From NCBI RefSeq assembly GCF_024804185.1, contig NZ_CP101657.1:62001-126000 (forward strand): a stretch of DNA of 64,000 bases. The letters run 5' to 3'. This stretch comes from Wolbachia endosymbiont of Aedes albopictus. Lineage in GTDB: Bacteria > Pseudomonadota > Alphaproteobacteria > Rickettsiales > Anaplasmataceae. Every line of letters starts with the position of its first letter. Position 1 is the stretch's first letter. The notes under the pieces are model-generated. The model had not been told where the DNA came from, did not search any database, and worked only from the letters and a program-made list of their open reading frames with translations. The position numbers and the translations under genes are program-made. This document shows positions 9,501-17,992 of this stretch, one piece after another.

Positions 9501-9950
9501 CGTCAGCAAACAGATGGTTGGAATTGTGGTTTATGGGCATTAGAAAATGCTACAGATATTAATAGAGTCCTAAATGAAAATCCTGGAGAACAAGTTCAGA
9601 ATGTTGTAAATATTATGCGTGATTTTCTTGGAAGAGGCCACCCAAACAGAGATAGAAATTACTTTCAGAACATAAGAGTGGGCATTTCACAATTATTCAG
9701 GAATGATCCGGGATTTCAAGATGTGCAATTGCAAGCATACATTCAAAATAGAGAACAAATTGATCCATTACTATGTACTTATCTAGAATTAGGATATCAC
9801 AGAGTGGGAGGAGGGTGTGGACCAGTAGAAGTACCTATATCACTTAGTGTTAGTGATTCCAGTAATTTTGGTGACCTGCCACAGTCAAGCTTAGAAAGCC
9901 CTGAAGCTAGTCGTGTTTCTGACCTTAGCAAAGGTAAAGGCGGTAGGTAG
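6513..9950 (+). CDS. cifB: Cytoplasmic incompatibility factor CifB, type I with Ulp1-like deubiquitinase domain (CidB-like)
   Basis: 1145 aa, near the usual 1166-1174 for type I CifB. Two PD-(D/E)XK-like modules are expected at about residues 287-400 and 590-740. In type I proteins these generally lack nuclease catalytic residues and serve CifA binding. The C-terminal cysteine protease (C48/Ulp1) domain has a complete triad: His948 (NNTHWVTLVI), Asp967 (YYADSTA) and Cys1005 (DGWNCGLW), with Gln in VRQQTDG. This predicts an active deubiquitinase. CifB is delivered into sperm or the host cell and disturbs paternal chromatin unless CifA is present in the egg. A GTG at 6513 follows GAGAGGTG; a second GTG at 6534 (VDGDLDGF) is an alternative start. 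It lies 54 bases after cifA and is uninterrupted. Confidence 0.95.
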   Translation: MSLVRSLVDGDLDGFRQEFESFLDQCPSFLHYVNAGRFLPVFFFSMFATAHDAGILNTDEKVYFRFDNHGIDTGGRNRNTGNLKVAVYRDGQQVVRCYSISDRPNSDGLRFSTRERDSLVQEIIRQNPNLREEDLNFEQYKVCMHGKGKSQGEAIATVFEVIREKDSQGRDRFAKYSASEISLLRHIERNRLRGINAPAPRSVLTVKEIGSIRLNQDQRVQLGHLVNFVQVAPGQQGIFNFMEVLASNQRINVERGINEGILPYITRIYRNYLGSLQNDIQNRNQKFESHGFFLGLLANFSHLYTIDIDLDLSPGNSYVAFLVRHQAERENIPIVINVTRWRTSSDIALNRARGDAKRLHASSFISIHTESRNAVCIGLNFNLNIDPFSVDTVEFLENRFPLVQRLFEYIEDEEVGENIRDFLLQHLPGEIPRNAENYNRIFDCITGFAFGSSAFDNGYIPIQRNGKRSRLQATKHIFRYDDPDLRRCLTMVFHVQGLPIVILDVRAYNVQQQGAINLENLNINGNNVHVWEVSCILNDQFELDIDQPNDLGLYHDYQNANNFLAGDLIQVPNAENVHNALNQVMNNGWQNRDQHRVLLMAISRVLMPENMNGDAIIDVDSNDKFRSMLHGVFYASDDPDKVFAIYKVGQTYSLKRGQEEEGERVILTRITEQRLDLLLLRQPTADTHPIVYVLGFADNAEEVAQKENNAKDRIKELMNKQRGYLPITPGNEVVLSSAVFNAGAQRVEDLISIPQELYIHRLDRSTRGLVGPESVIDENPPEGLLSDQTRENFRRFYTERKPGQNSIFLLDIDDNLHVPFSYLQGTRAQVIETLKSRIRGGDNSIPTAQEIRRQIRDILGNQGIEVNDLLTLEFATRNEHYDYWLQQIDIAHAGRLRYQLRTEGNHTFEVANLARNDGNEHIVRVLNQFRENEEQQRLTLIITLNNTHWVTLVIERQNGNYVGYYADSTATAVPGGITDIIQNNLGNNIRINNVSVRQQTDGWNCGLWALENATDINRVLNENPGEQVQNVVNIMRDFLGRGHPNRDRNYFQNIRVGISQLFRNDPGFQDVQLQAYIQNREQIDPLLCTYLELGYHRVGGGCGPVEVPISLSVSDSSNFGDLPQSSLESPEASRVSDLSKGKGGR

Positions 9951-10198
9951 AGGTAATCGGTAGATGAAAGGAGTGTAACAAAAACCTTATGCGTCAAGTA
10001 GAGATTGTAAACAAATTTACAGAAGTTAAGGTGGGTAACCTGTTTTTTTCTACTTGCAGCAATGTTTCAAAAAGTATATGTGTCGAGTTGGGTAAGGTCA
10101 GTTAATCCATAGCTAGCCTTATGAGATTAAACTACCACTTTCTCCTCACTTTTGTCCATAGAACCTAGCTATTGTGGTCTGGAACTTTGCTGATTGAT
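9951..10198. other. Intergenic region between cifB and the repeat-protein gene
   Basis: A possible 38-codon ORF (9989-10105, plus strand, starting MRQVEIVNKF) lies 38 bases after cifB. The nearest AAGGAG is about 16 bases before its ATG, too far to be convincing, so it is not called as a gene. No strong terminator hairpin is seen after cifB. The region separates converging transcription units. Confidence 0.3.
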
Positions 10199-11819
10199 CT
10201 ATATGTATCTCTTCAAATCACCTGATCTATCAAATCTTGAGAGTTGCAGATTAGTTGATGGCTGTTCTTCATTTATTTGAAAATTTTGCTCTAATTGAAA
10301 AGGTAATTCGCATTCGAGATTATCTGGTATATTCTCATTCGACTTTAAACTACTACTAACTGTCATTTCCTCTGATGAAGGAGATACAAGAGAGAAATTT
10401 AACTCTGGCAACGCATCCATAGTTGAGGATTGTAGACTAGTTGATGGCTGTTCTCCATTTTCCAGTCTAGTTAAAGATTCTGTTTCTTTCGGTACTATAT
10501 TTTGGCTATATAATTGACTCGCTTCAGCTCTTTTTCTTTTTTGTACTGGCGATAAACTATCTTTATTGGAGTCTTCAGTGCTTAGATTGTTTGAACTCTC
10601 TTTATTGTTTGAGTAGAGTCTTTTTAGGGTATTCTGAGCATCTGGCGTACTTTTTCCTTTTAAATGTACCCCATAATCTTTATATTCATCTTCACATAAT
10701 TTATCAAATAGAGTTTTAAATAAAAAAGCAGCTCGGCGCGCAGCACAATCGAGTATATTGAAAGCAAACTTCTTCTCCTTTCTGAGGTAACTCCTTAAAG
10801 ATTGAACATGCTCTTTCACACTTTATCATATCTAGTATACCACACATAACAGAGTATTTAAGATTTTCTTTAACACGCTCTATATATTCATCTTTGCGTT
10901 GATCTAATTTATCAAATAGATCTTTAAATAAATTAACTCGTTGCACAGCACAATCGAGTATATTGAAAGCAAACTCCTTATCCTTTTCGAGTAACTCCTC
11001 AAAGATTGAACATGCTCTTTCACGCTTTATCACATTTAGTATATTGTACATAGCAAAGTCTTTAAGATTTTCTTTAACATGCTCTATATATTCATCTTCG
11101 CGTTGATCTAATTTATCAAATAGATCTTTAAATAAAGTAGCTCGTTGCGTAGCACGATTGAGTACATCGAAAGCAAACCCCTCCTCCTTTTCGAGTAACT
11201 CCTCAAAGATTGAACATGCTCTTTCACGCTTTATCACATTTAGTATATTGTACATAGCAAAGTCTTTAAGATTTTCTTTAACATGCTCTATATATTCATC
11301 TTCGCGTTGATCTAATTTATCAAATAGATCTTTAAATAAAGTAGCTCGTTGCGTAGCACGATTGAGTACATCGAAAGCAAACCCCTCCTCCTTTTCGAGT
11401 AACTCCTTAAAGATTGAAAACGCTCTTTCACGCTTTACCACACTTAGTACACTGTACATAGCTGTCAAGCCTTCAGGCTTTTCTTTAGCATGCTCTATAT
11501 ATTTATCTTCGCGTTGATCTAATTTATCAAATAGATCTTTAAATAAAGCAGGTTTGCGCGCAGCATAACCGAGTGTATTGAAAGCAAACTCCTCCTTATT
11601 TTCGAGTAACTCCTTAAAGATTGAAAACGCTCTTTCACGCTTTACCATACTTAGTACACTGTACATAGCTGTCAAGCTTTGCTTTTCTTTAACATGCTCT
11701 ATATATTCATTCTGATGGTCGGGACTAAGTTTATGAAATAGCTTTCCAAATTCCCATCCTTGTTGGTAAGCTAACCTGTCTAACTTGCCCACCTCTTCAC
11801 TGCTTATGTTATTATGCAT
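10199..11819 (-). pseudogene. 68-residue tandem-repeat protein gene, disrupted by a +1 frameshift
   Basis: From an ATG at 11819 the frame encodes five repeats of about 68 aa (204 bases), each built on YIEHVKE, then KRERA-SIF-ELLE, then FKDLFDKLDQRED. Repeats 2-4 are almost identical in DNA over more than 200 bases, indicating recent duplication or gene conversion. At 10786-10787 one extra base throws the last repeat out of frame, giving a premature end at 10716. The correct frame continues to 10199 (FAFNILDCAARRAAFLFK) and encodes a polar Ser/Glu-rich C-terminal region. Repeats are predicted helical, possibly a scaffold for host protein binding. I do not recognise the family. It lies immediately downstream of cifB in the opposite orientation. 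Confidence 0.75.
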
Positions 11820-11949
11820 TTCTGTACCATTATTACTAATTAATAGTATATTAACTTTTATGAAAAATCAATATAAAGTATTCAAAAAAAATAAATATTT
11901 TTATTGTGAAAATAGGAATTTTTTTAGATCTTTTCGTCATGCTGTTAAT

Positions 11950-12480
11950 TCTATTTTCCTATATCATTATTATGAAAAACCCTATAATTCTCTTTAGCTT
12001 TTGTTTCTTCTCTTAACAGCACCACATCTTCTGGAAATAATTTATCCGCTAAACATTCTAATTTTTGATTTGTTTCTATATCATATATATTGGTATCAAC
12101 GGCTAACAAAATAGGCTCCAGCTTTATCAATTTGTTTTTGGTACAAAGTAACCTAACTTAGGTATTACAAAATCATTAGGTTGCTTGAATGGTTTCTATA
12201 TCCTTCTTATTCCACCTATTAGCTTAAGCTGACCCAATACTTGACATTTAAGTAGTCGAAAACTAACTCTAATTTTATTATGAATTTAGTATTACTTTCA
12301 TAACCACTGTCCATAACATTTATAGTATAGCTCTTTTTAAAATAATCCGAACAGATTATAATAATACAATGCTGGCCTCCTTGCTTACAACAGCTATAAA
12401 GATGTTTTCATCTCCGTTCGGAGTATTATTAAAAGGGCTATACATGCTCCCATTTATCTCACTCTTAACCATATATCCTT
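11950..12480 (-). pseudogene. Degraded protein-coding remnant with several frameshifts
   Basis: Reading the minus strand and switching frame several times recovers plausible protein segments in one order: VKSEINGSMYSPFNNTPNGD, then YTINVMDSGYESNTKFIIKL, then QPNDFVIPKLGYFVPKTN, then LEPILLAVDTNIYDIETNQK and LFPEDVVLLREETKAKENYR, ending in a stop near 11955. In-frame stops and shifts separate the segments, so this is a gene fossil. I cannot assign its family. It lies between the repeat-protein pseudogene and the operon at 12949-17645. Confidence 0.5.
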
Positions 12481-12948
12481 AGTAGAAGGAAATAAATCTA
12501 TATTAATTTAGTATTAAATATTACTAAAAACACAAGTAATTTGATCATTTCAACAACCAAAACCAGCAAGCGTGAGAACTTTTTGTTTTGGGATGAGTTG
12601 GTTAACCAAGTGATACATACGAACTTTTTTATATGGTGATTTTATTATACGCTAGAACTAGCCATATTAGCCTATTTTCACCGCATTTATATACGAACTA
12701 ATTTGCTTAGCTTTGTTGCAACAATTTCACACTTTTATTTTCACAACGCCGCTTTTATTTAAATTGCTCTCACAAAGGTAGGTACTATTTTCGTGTTTTT
12801 GAAGAAAGTAAATATTTAATTTTTTTGCAACGCTAATAAACTTGTATTTTTATAAAAAGTAATTTTTTAATACCCTCTATGGTAGAAAGGCTATATAAAA
12901 TAATATTTACAAATTCAAACCTTTCACACGATAGAAACTCCAAAACTC
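12481..12948. other. 468-base AT-rich region without a recognisable gene
   Basis: No open frame of convincing length or homology, no tRNA and no clear hairpin were seen. It follows the 3' end of the operon at 12949-17645 and probably contains decayed accessory DNA. Confidence 0.4.
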
Positions 12949-15342
12949 TTATTTCCTCCAAGAAGGTCCTGCAACTAAAGATTCAATATCCATGTTCTGT
13001 AACTCACTTAGAGGCAGATCTCCACTTTTTATTTGTAACAGTAAGTTTTTATAAGCTTCATTTTTTGTTTCTGCTTCTTCAGTTCTTATCTTTGCTTCTT
13101 GAGCCTTTACTTCCACTTTCTTTCTTCCTTTTACTAATACCAATAATTCCTTTTTGTCTACCTTCTTTTTGTTTTTTTGTGACTCCTCATATTTTTCTTT
13201 TTCAGTTTTGAGCATATTCTTTAAATCTTCACATTGTACATTTAAATTTTCAATATCTTCTTGTTGCTTAGCTGACTTACACTCGCTTTTTAAGTGTTCA
13301 TACTCATAGCATGCACTCATATACTCACTTGCCAAACCTTTTTGATTATCAGTGTTATAGTCCAAGATAAGACACAATTTAGTTCCTAATTCAATTACCT
13401 TTGACTCTAATTTGTCCTTTATTTTAATACAGTAGTGCTTTGTTAACTCTTTATAGCTCATGGGCTTTGCCGTTTCTTTGGATAGGTAAGCTAGCAAAGT
13501 TTCCATTACTTCTTTCTCTTCTTTTAATTCTAACAACCTTTCTTGATATAGCCTCAGTCTTCTTTCATCTACAAAAGTGTTGAGCTTCTCTTGCTTTATT
13601 TTCCTTTTGCACCTATCTATATGATCTTGATCCCACTCATAACGCACTTTCCATTTCTCTGCAAAATCTACTTTGCCTGCACATACATCCTTTAAATAAC
13701 TAATTTCTTCCTCATACCTTTCTACCATTGGGTCATACAATGGTACAAAATACTCTACTAACGATTTCATTCTTTCCTTTTTTTCTTCTAGACACTTTTC
13801 TCTTTCTTTAATTCTTTTCTCATCATTTTCTATCTCATTACCTAGATCCTCTATTTCCTCTTCTTTTATTCTCCTGTAGTTTTCTTCTATGTCTTCCAGC
13901 TGCTTCTTTTTCTCTCTATGCAAAAGTTTCTTTTGTCTCAATACAATGTATTCTCTTGCTAATTCCCTATATTCAACTAATATTTTATCTTTTTCATTCA
14001 AAATACCTGCTTTTTCGCTTCTATAATTTTCCATCTTAAATGTACCTGGTGACCTTTCGTACTTGAAAAACCTTTCATCAAAAACGCTATATCCAAAATT
14101 GGCACCCTCTGGCCCAACCTTAGAGAGAAGATGATTATAAATTGCTAGCGCTTTTTTTCCTCTGTTTTCTAAGCTGTGGTGTAAATTCTTCTCTTCCTCC
14201 TCCCTTATCTCTTTTATTTTCCCTACTCGCCAAGTTAGAAATTCACCCAGTTGACACGAAGTGTAGGAACAATTTGTATATTTTTCGAAATCATCAAGTA
14301 TTATAAATATCGGATTGTTAACATTTTCATTAATTAATGTAAAAATCTCTTTGGCTTTTTCGTGCTTATTTCTGTCTGGGTGATATTGAAATAGCATTTT
14401 TTTTAGCACATACACTAATTCAATATTATAATCACCTACCAGCTCTAATAAACCAAGTGATTTTAAAACTTCTCCTAAAGTGGCCTTTTCGTAATCTATT
14501 CCACTTAATATTCTGTACAGATTTTCAACGCTTTTGTTTTCAGATATTGCCCTATTTTTATAACAAGAGGGAACAACTTCCCAAAAAAACTTCTTCGTTT
14601 CATCAAATAGAATATTATACCTGTACTGTTCTTCTTTATCGATCTTTATGCTAGTATATTCTCTAAGGCGAGAGACATGCACTTCAAATTCATCATTAGC
14701 TATCTCCTCACTACGTAATGCCTCTACATATTCCAAAAATCTTTTTCTTATCTCTTTATGGTTTACAAGTGTTGTCATAAGAAGGTGCTCTTTATACTTT
14801 TTGAATGCTTTGCTGTCAATGCTATGCAAATATGTTACATGCATTGCAAACTCCGAAGCGCTTACTAACCCTCTTATTGACTCAACATAACCTGAATACC
14901 CTTCATTCCTTGGATGACTCAACATAACCTTCTCACTATACATTTTAACATATTCTTTAGTTCTATTTGCAAAACATAAGTCAAGTAAACCTGGCCACCA
15001 AGAATACCCGGCATACCAAGAAATGGCAGACAATACTGCCCAACCCGATAGAGCTAATAATCTTTTCTTTCCATTAAGTTGAGCACATAAAATTAATGAC
15101 CCTAACCAAAAAGAAAAAGTTAATGCCCCTACTTTCCAAGAAATAATCTTTCTTGTATTTGCATAATAGAGCACATTACCGCTCAGGCAGAATGCTATCT
15201 TTTGCTTGCCAAACTCATTAAACAACTTACCTACTTCTACGTAACTATTTGGAACATAACTACTTTGCCACTTAAGTTTTTTGTATAGAGCATCTTTTAG
15301 CTTTTTACGCTCTAAAAACTTGATGAATTCTTCTATTGTCAT
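12949..15342 (-). CDS. Large membrane and coiled-coil protein with J-domain-like HPD motif (unrecognised family)
   Basis: 797 aa. Hydrophobic segments at about residues 70-125 (ALTFSFWLGSLILC; LLALSGWAVLSAISWYAGY) predict two or three membrane helices. A J-domain-like helix pair around residues 290-350 contains the HPD tripeptide at His321-Pro322-Asp323 (LFQYHPDRNKHEKA), the motif by which DnaJ proteins stimulate Hsp70. The remainder is long Glu/Lys-rich coiled coil. It ends in LPLSELQNMDIESLVAGPSW plus RK, a tail nearly identical to that of the preceding protein. Its start overlaps the upstream gene by four bases (ATGA), so it is translationally coupled. Function unknown; an effector or membrane-anchored co-chaperone is possible. 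Confidence 0.75.
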   Translation of the reverse strand: MTIEEFIKFLERKKLKDALYKKLKWQSSYVPNSYVEVGKLFNEFGKQKIAFCLSGNVLYYANTRKIISWKVGALTFSFWLGSLILCAQLNGKKRLLALSGWAVLSAISWYAGYSWWPGLLDLCFANRTKEYVKMYSEKVMLSHPRNEGYSGYVESIRGLVSASEFAMHVTYLHSIDSKAFKKYKEHLLMTTLVNHKEIRKRFLEYVEALRSEEIANDEFEVHVSRLREYTSIKIDKEEQYRYNILFDETKKFFWEVVPSCYKNRAISENKSVENLYRILSGIDYEKATLGEVLKSLGLLELVGDYNIELVYVLKKMLFQYHPDRNKHEKAKEIFTLINENVNNPIFIILDDFEKYTNCSYTSCQLGEFLTWRVGKIKEIREEEEKNLHHSLENRGKKALAIYNHLLSKVGPEGANFGYSVFDERFFKYERSPGTFKMENYRSEKAGILNEKDKILVEYRELAREYIVLRQKKLLHREKKKQLEDIEENYRRIKEEEIEDLGNEIENDEKRIKEREKCLEEKKERMKSLVEYFVPLYDPMVERYEEEISYLKDVCAGKVDFAEKWKVRYEWDQDHIDRCKRKIKQEKLNTFVDERRLRLYQERLLELKEEKEVMETLLAYLSKETAKPMSYKELTKHYCIKIKDKLESKVIELGTKLCLILDYNTDNQKGLASEYMSACYEYEHLKSECKSAKQQEDIENLNVQCEDLKNMLKTEKEKYEESQKNKKKVDKKELLVLVKGRKKVEVKAQEAKIRTEEAETKNEAYKNLLLQIKSGDLPLSELQNMDIESLVAGPSWRK

Positions 15343-17303
15343 TTTTTATGAGAAGGTCCCGCAACTAAAGATTCAATATTCATGTTCTGTAACGCACTTG
15401 CAGGTAACTCTCCTCTTTGAAATCTTGTAATAATATCCACTAAAGTTTCATTTTCTTCTACCTTCTTTCCTTTCTCCTTCTCTTGTTCTGCTTCCTTATT
15501 ATCTTTATCCTCAATCACTATAACTTGACTAGTACTTGTACACGGTTGATCTGGCTGACTAAGTTCATCCATATATCTCATTCTATTACATATGATATTT
15601 TCAGCAAGTTCATTAAATTTAATAGATTTTGTATTGAAACAAGATGCACTCTCACTACTAACCTTCTGTGCGTTTTCAAACACTGACAAAACACTTGATA
15701 AATTAACCCACTTTTCCTTGCTCTTTTTTATATTTGCTATTTCTGCCTCTACCTCCTTACATCTTTCGTTAAATATATCACTTCCTGCTACTACTGAGCA
15801 TTGTAAATATTCTAAAAAAACTTCAAACATCTCTGTTGCTCTGCCTAAGTCTTCTTGTGCTATCTCTAACTCATTCTGAGCATTTCGTCTTGCATTCCAT
15901 GGTCTACCTACATCAACTGCAGTATAAGCTAAACAGGCACCAACATACAAAGCAGCATATGCTAAACTATACCATGGTATAACAACCATAGGAACTAGTG
16001 CAGCCCATTTCCATGAAGGTTTTGTGTATTCTTCTTTCTTAGAGTTGAACTTCTTTTGTAATTCATATAGAACTTTTTGTTTTTGCATGACTTGCTCTTT
16101 GATAATCAACTCATCTTTATTGTATTTTACTAAGGAATCTGCAGCTTTTTTGGTTACAGTATTGTCAGGTAAGGCGTCACTAATTTCCGCAAGAGTAAAT
16201 ATGTCTTCTACTTTAAACTCTTTAAAGTTTTCTACTGACTGTAAAGATCCTTCCACAACAAACTCATTAAACATTTGAACATACTGTGAAGATCCTTCTA
16301 CAACAAATTTATTAAATATTTGAATATCTAGATCTAGTCGTAAGCTTGCTTTCATTGATAGCATATCGCTATATAACTTCCTAATCACTAAAAAGCCTGA
16401 TTTCTTTAAGATCTCTTCATCCAGTTTTTCCCTTACTTTCACTTTTGTCTTATCTTTTCTTTCTTTTTCTAAATTAATATTAGCACCATTGCATATTAAT
16501 AATAACGCACTATCTTGTTTTCCTTGGATAACTGCTTCTAAAAGTATATCATCTAGAACACTTTGCTCTACTTTCATAACCTTATCTGGTCTCACTTCAT
16601 TAATTATTAGTTCAGGTATTTCTCTAAACTTACTGTCACACTTGTTGATTTCTTCCCTTAATCTTGTATTTACTCCCTCTACAAGAGACTGGTAATCTAA
16701 CTTACTGTTGTCTACTAATTGATCCATTATTATATCTTGTAGATGATCAAATTGCTCTTCACTGCATCTATCACTAACAATTTCTTTTAAAAGACGTGAT
16801 ACAACTTCCAGAGCAAATTGATTTTTTAGCTTTTCGATAAACACATCCTCTCTTCTTATATCCTTAGGAAAGTATTTATGTAATATGTGACCCTCTTTTT
16901 CTTTGGCATCTTTCTTTACTGTATTCACTAATTCAGTGTACCACTCTCTTAAAAAAGAACGATCTTTTATTTTTCTTAGAGAGTTCTTATATTTAATAAT
17001 TTCACTTTCTTGCTCTGTAATTCTTCCTCTAAGAACGCTTAATTCTTCACTAATTTCCTTTTTTTGCTCCAAACTTCCAAAAGAATTTCTCTCTATAATC
17101 CTTTTCACAAGGTTTTTTGATTTATGAACAAATGTGCCATACATTTCAACTATTTGCTTTGTATCCATAGAGCATAGGCTACTTATTTCAGTATTACGTA
17201 TATAACTAATAAGATCCTGATCTGAATTTGATGAGCACATATAATCAGTATTACAAATAGAATCATAACTTTTATCCCCTTTATTAGTTATAGGAAGTAA
17301 CAT
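15339..17303 (-). CDS. Coiled-coil membrane protein sharing the AGPS C-terminal tail (unrecognised family)
   Basis: 654 aa. A charged, mostly helical N-terminal two-thirds is followed by a hydrophobic region at about 430-475 (WAALVPMVVIPWYSLAYAAL, then YVGACLAYTAVDVG) that probably spans a membrane. A further coiled coil and a polar Glu/Lys stretch follow. The last residues are LPASALQNMNIESLVAGPSH plus KK, matching the tail of the next gene. One central stretch carries a short internal duplication (FNKFVVEGSSQYVQMFNEF). It starts 9 bases after the small gene at 17313-17645 and overlaps the following gene by four bases. No enzymatic motif is seen. Confidence 0.7.
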   Translation of the reverse strand: MLLPITNKGDKSYDSICNTDYMCSSNSDQDLISYIRNTEISSLCSMDTKQIVEMYGTFVHKSKNLVKRIIERNSFGSLEQKKEISEELSVLRGRITEQESEIIKYKNSLRKIKDRSFLREWYTELVNTVKKDAKEKEGHILHKYFPKDIRREDVFIEKLKNQFALEVVSRLLKEIVSDRCSEEQFDHLQDIIMDQLVDNSKLDYQSLVEGVNTRLREEINKCDSKFREIPELIINEVRPDKVMKVEQSVLDDILLEAVIQGKQDSALLLICNGANINLEKERKDKTKVKVREKLDEEILKKSGFLVIRKLYSDMLSMKASLRLDLDIQIFNKFVVEGSSQYVQMFNEFVVEGSLQSVENFKEFKVEDIFTLAEISDALPDNTVTKKAADSLVKYNKDELIIKEQVMQKQKVLYELQKKFNSKKEEYTKPSWKWAALVPMVVIPWYSLAYAALYVGACLAYTAVDVGRPWNARRNAQNELEIAQEDLGRATEMFEVFLEYLQCSVVAGSDIFNERCKEVEAEIANIKKSKEKWVNLSSVLSVFENAQKVSSESASCFNTKSIKFNELAENIICNRMRYMDELSQPDQPCTSTSQVIVIEDKDNKEAEQEKEKGKKVEENETLVDIITRFQRGELPASALQNMNIESLVAGPSHKK

Positions 17304-17312
17304 ATTCGTTAA

Positions 17313-17645
17313 TCATTCCTTTCTTACATCTTTACTGATATCTGAAACTAACTTAGAATGTAAATTTGAATTTGTATTATCACTAATGCATAATGCTCTA
17401 CTTTGCTCTTCATCCTCTCTTATCATATTATCTTTATACTGCTTTAAACACCTTTCTTGTACTTTGTACTCACCATGAAGTCTTGTATTCATGATATTAA
17501 TTTTAGTAGTTATAAAATTCGAGTAGTATTGTAAAAGTCCAATTGGATTGCGAATACCGATGAACGCTTGTAGTAGTTTTAGATCTCCTGTTCTAATTAT
17601 ACTCTCTACTTGTTCTTCAAATGGCTTATCAAAAAAATCTGGCAT
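17313..17645 (-). CDS. Small hypothetical protein leading the tail-sharing operon
   Basis: 110 aa, acidic N-terminus (MPDFFDKPFEEQVESIIRTG), then a helical, charged region. No signal peptide or membrane segment. An AGAGAGG ribosome site precedes the ATG. It is the first gene of a tight three-gene minus-strand operon. Its middle has some resemblance in pattern to the N-terminal region of the next protein (YIRN... / IIRTG..., then Lys-rich helices), so the pair might derive from one ancestor. Function unknown. Confidence 0.6.
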   Translation of the reverse strand: MPDFFDKPFEEQVESIIRTGDLKLLQAFIGIRNPIGLLQYYSNFITTKINIMNTRLHGEYKVQERCLKQYKDNMIREDEEQSRALCISDNTNSNLHSKLVSDISKDVRKE

Positions 17646-17673
17646 ATTACCTCTCTAGTGATAAATTAAGCAT

Positions 17674-17702
17674 ACCTTAACTATCATTAAATTACAAGTC
17701 AA
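17674..17702 (-). promoter_or_regulatory. Possible promoter of the operon 17645-12949
   Basis: On the minus strand TTGACT (17702-17697) and TAAGGT (17679-17674) are 17 bases apart. The -35 is strong and the -10 weak. It lies about 30 bases upstream of the first ATG and is the only good candidate in this gap. Confidence 0.35.
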
Positions 17703-17803
17703 CACTTTTTTTTGCATAAATTTTTAATTAATTTTAAGTTAAAACCTGACCATTTGTTGAAGGCATTCACCATTGTGGTTCCGTATAGAAGAAATTATCT
17801 TGT

Positions 17804-17992
17804 TTATATCGTCTTCAAAGGAGGATGAGCAGATTGTTCTGTGTCTTCCACTTTTTCTAGCTTTGTGCCAGGCTTTAGAGTATTATACAATGCATAACTC
17901 ATACAAACTGATCCAACTATCCCGCCAACTACCGCTATGGCGTACATTTTCAATATATAAGCTACAATACTGCTATGCCGCACCAACAACAC
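17804..17992 (-). CDS. Small single-pass membrane protein, or the shifted C-terminus of the upstream ORF
   Basis: 62 aa with one strong hydrophobic segment (MYAIAVVGGIVGSVCMSYAL) and a short polar end. It overlaps the end of the upstream ORF (17973-18404) by 20 bases in another frame. That ORF ends in a hydrophobic PIVAGVVGAA that would continue naturally into this membrane segment. A one-base error or frameshift could therefore have split one gene. Not recognised. Confidence 0.4.
   Translation of the reverse strand: MLLVRHSSIVAYILKMYAIAVVGGIVGSVCMSYALYNTLKPGTKLEKVEDTEQSAHPPLKTI

Noticed and set aside
12879-13211. Plus-strand frame rich in Leu and Phe
   Set aside because: Antisense of the Lys/Glu coiled-coil end of the gene at 12949-15342; its hydrophobic composition is the expected complement of that region.
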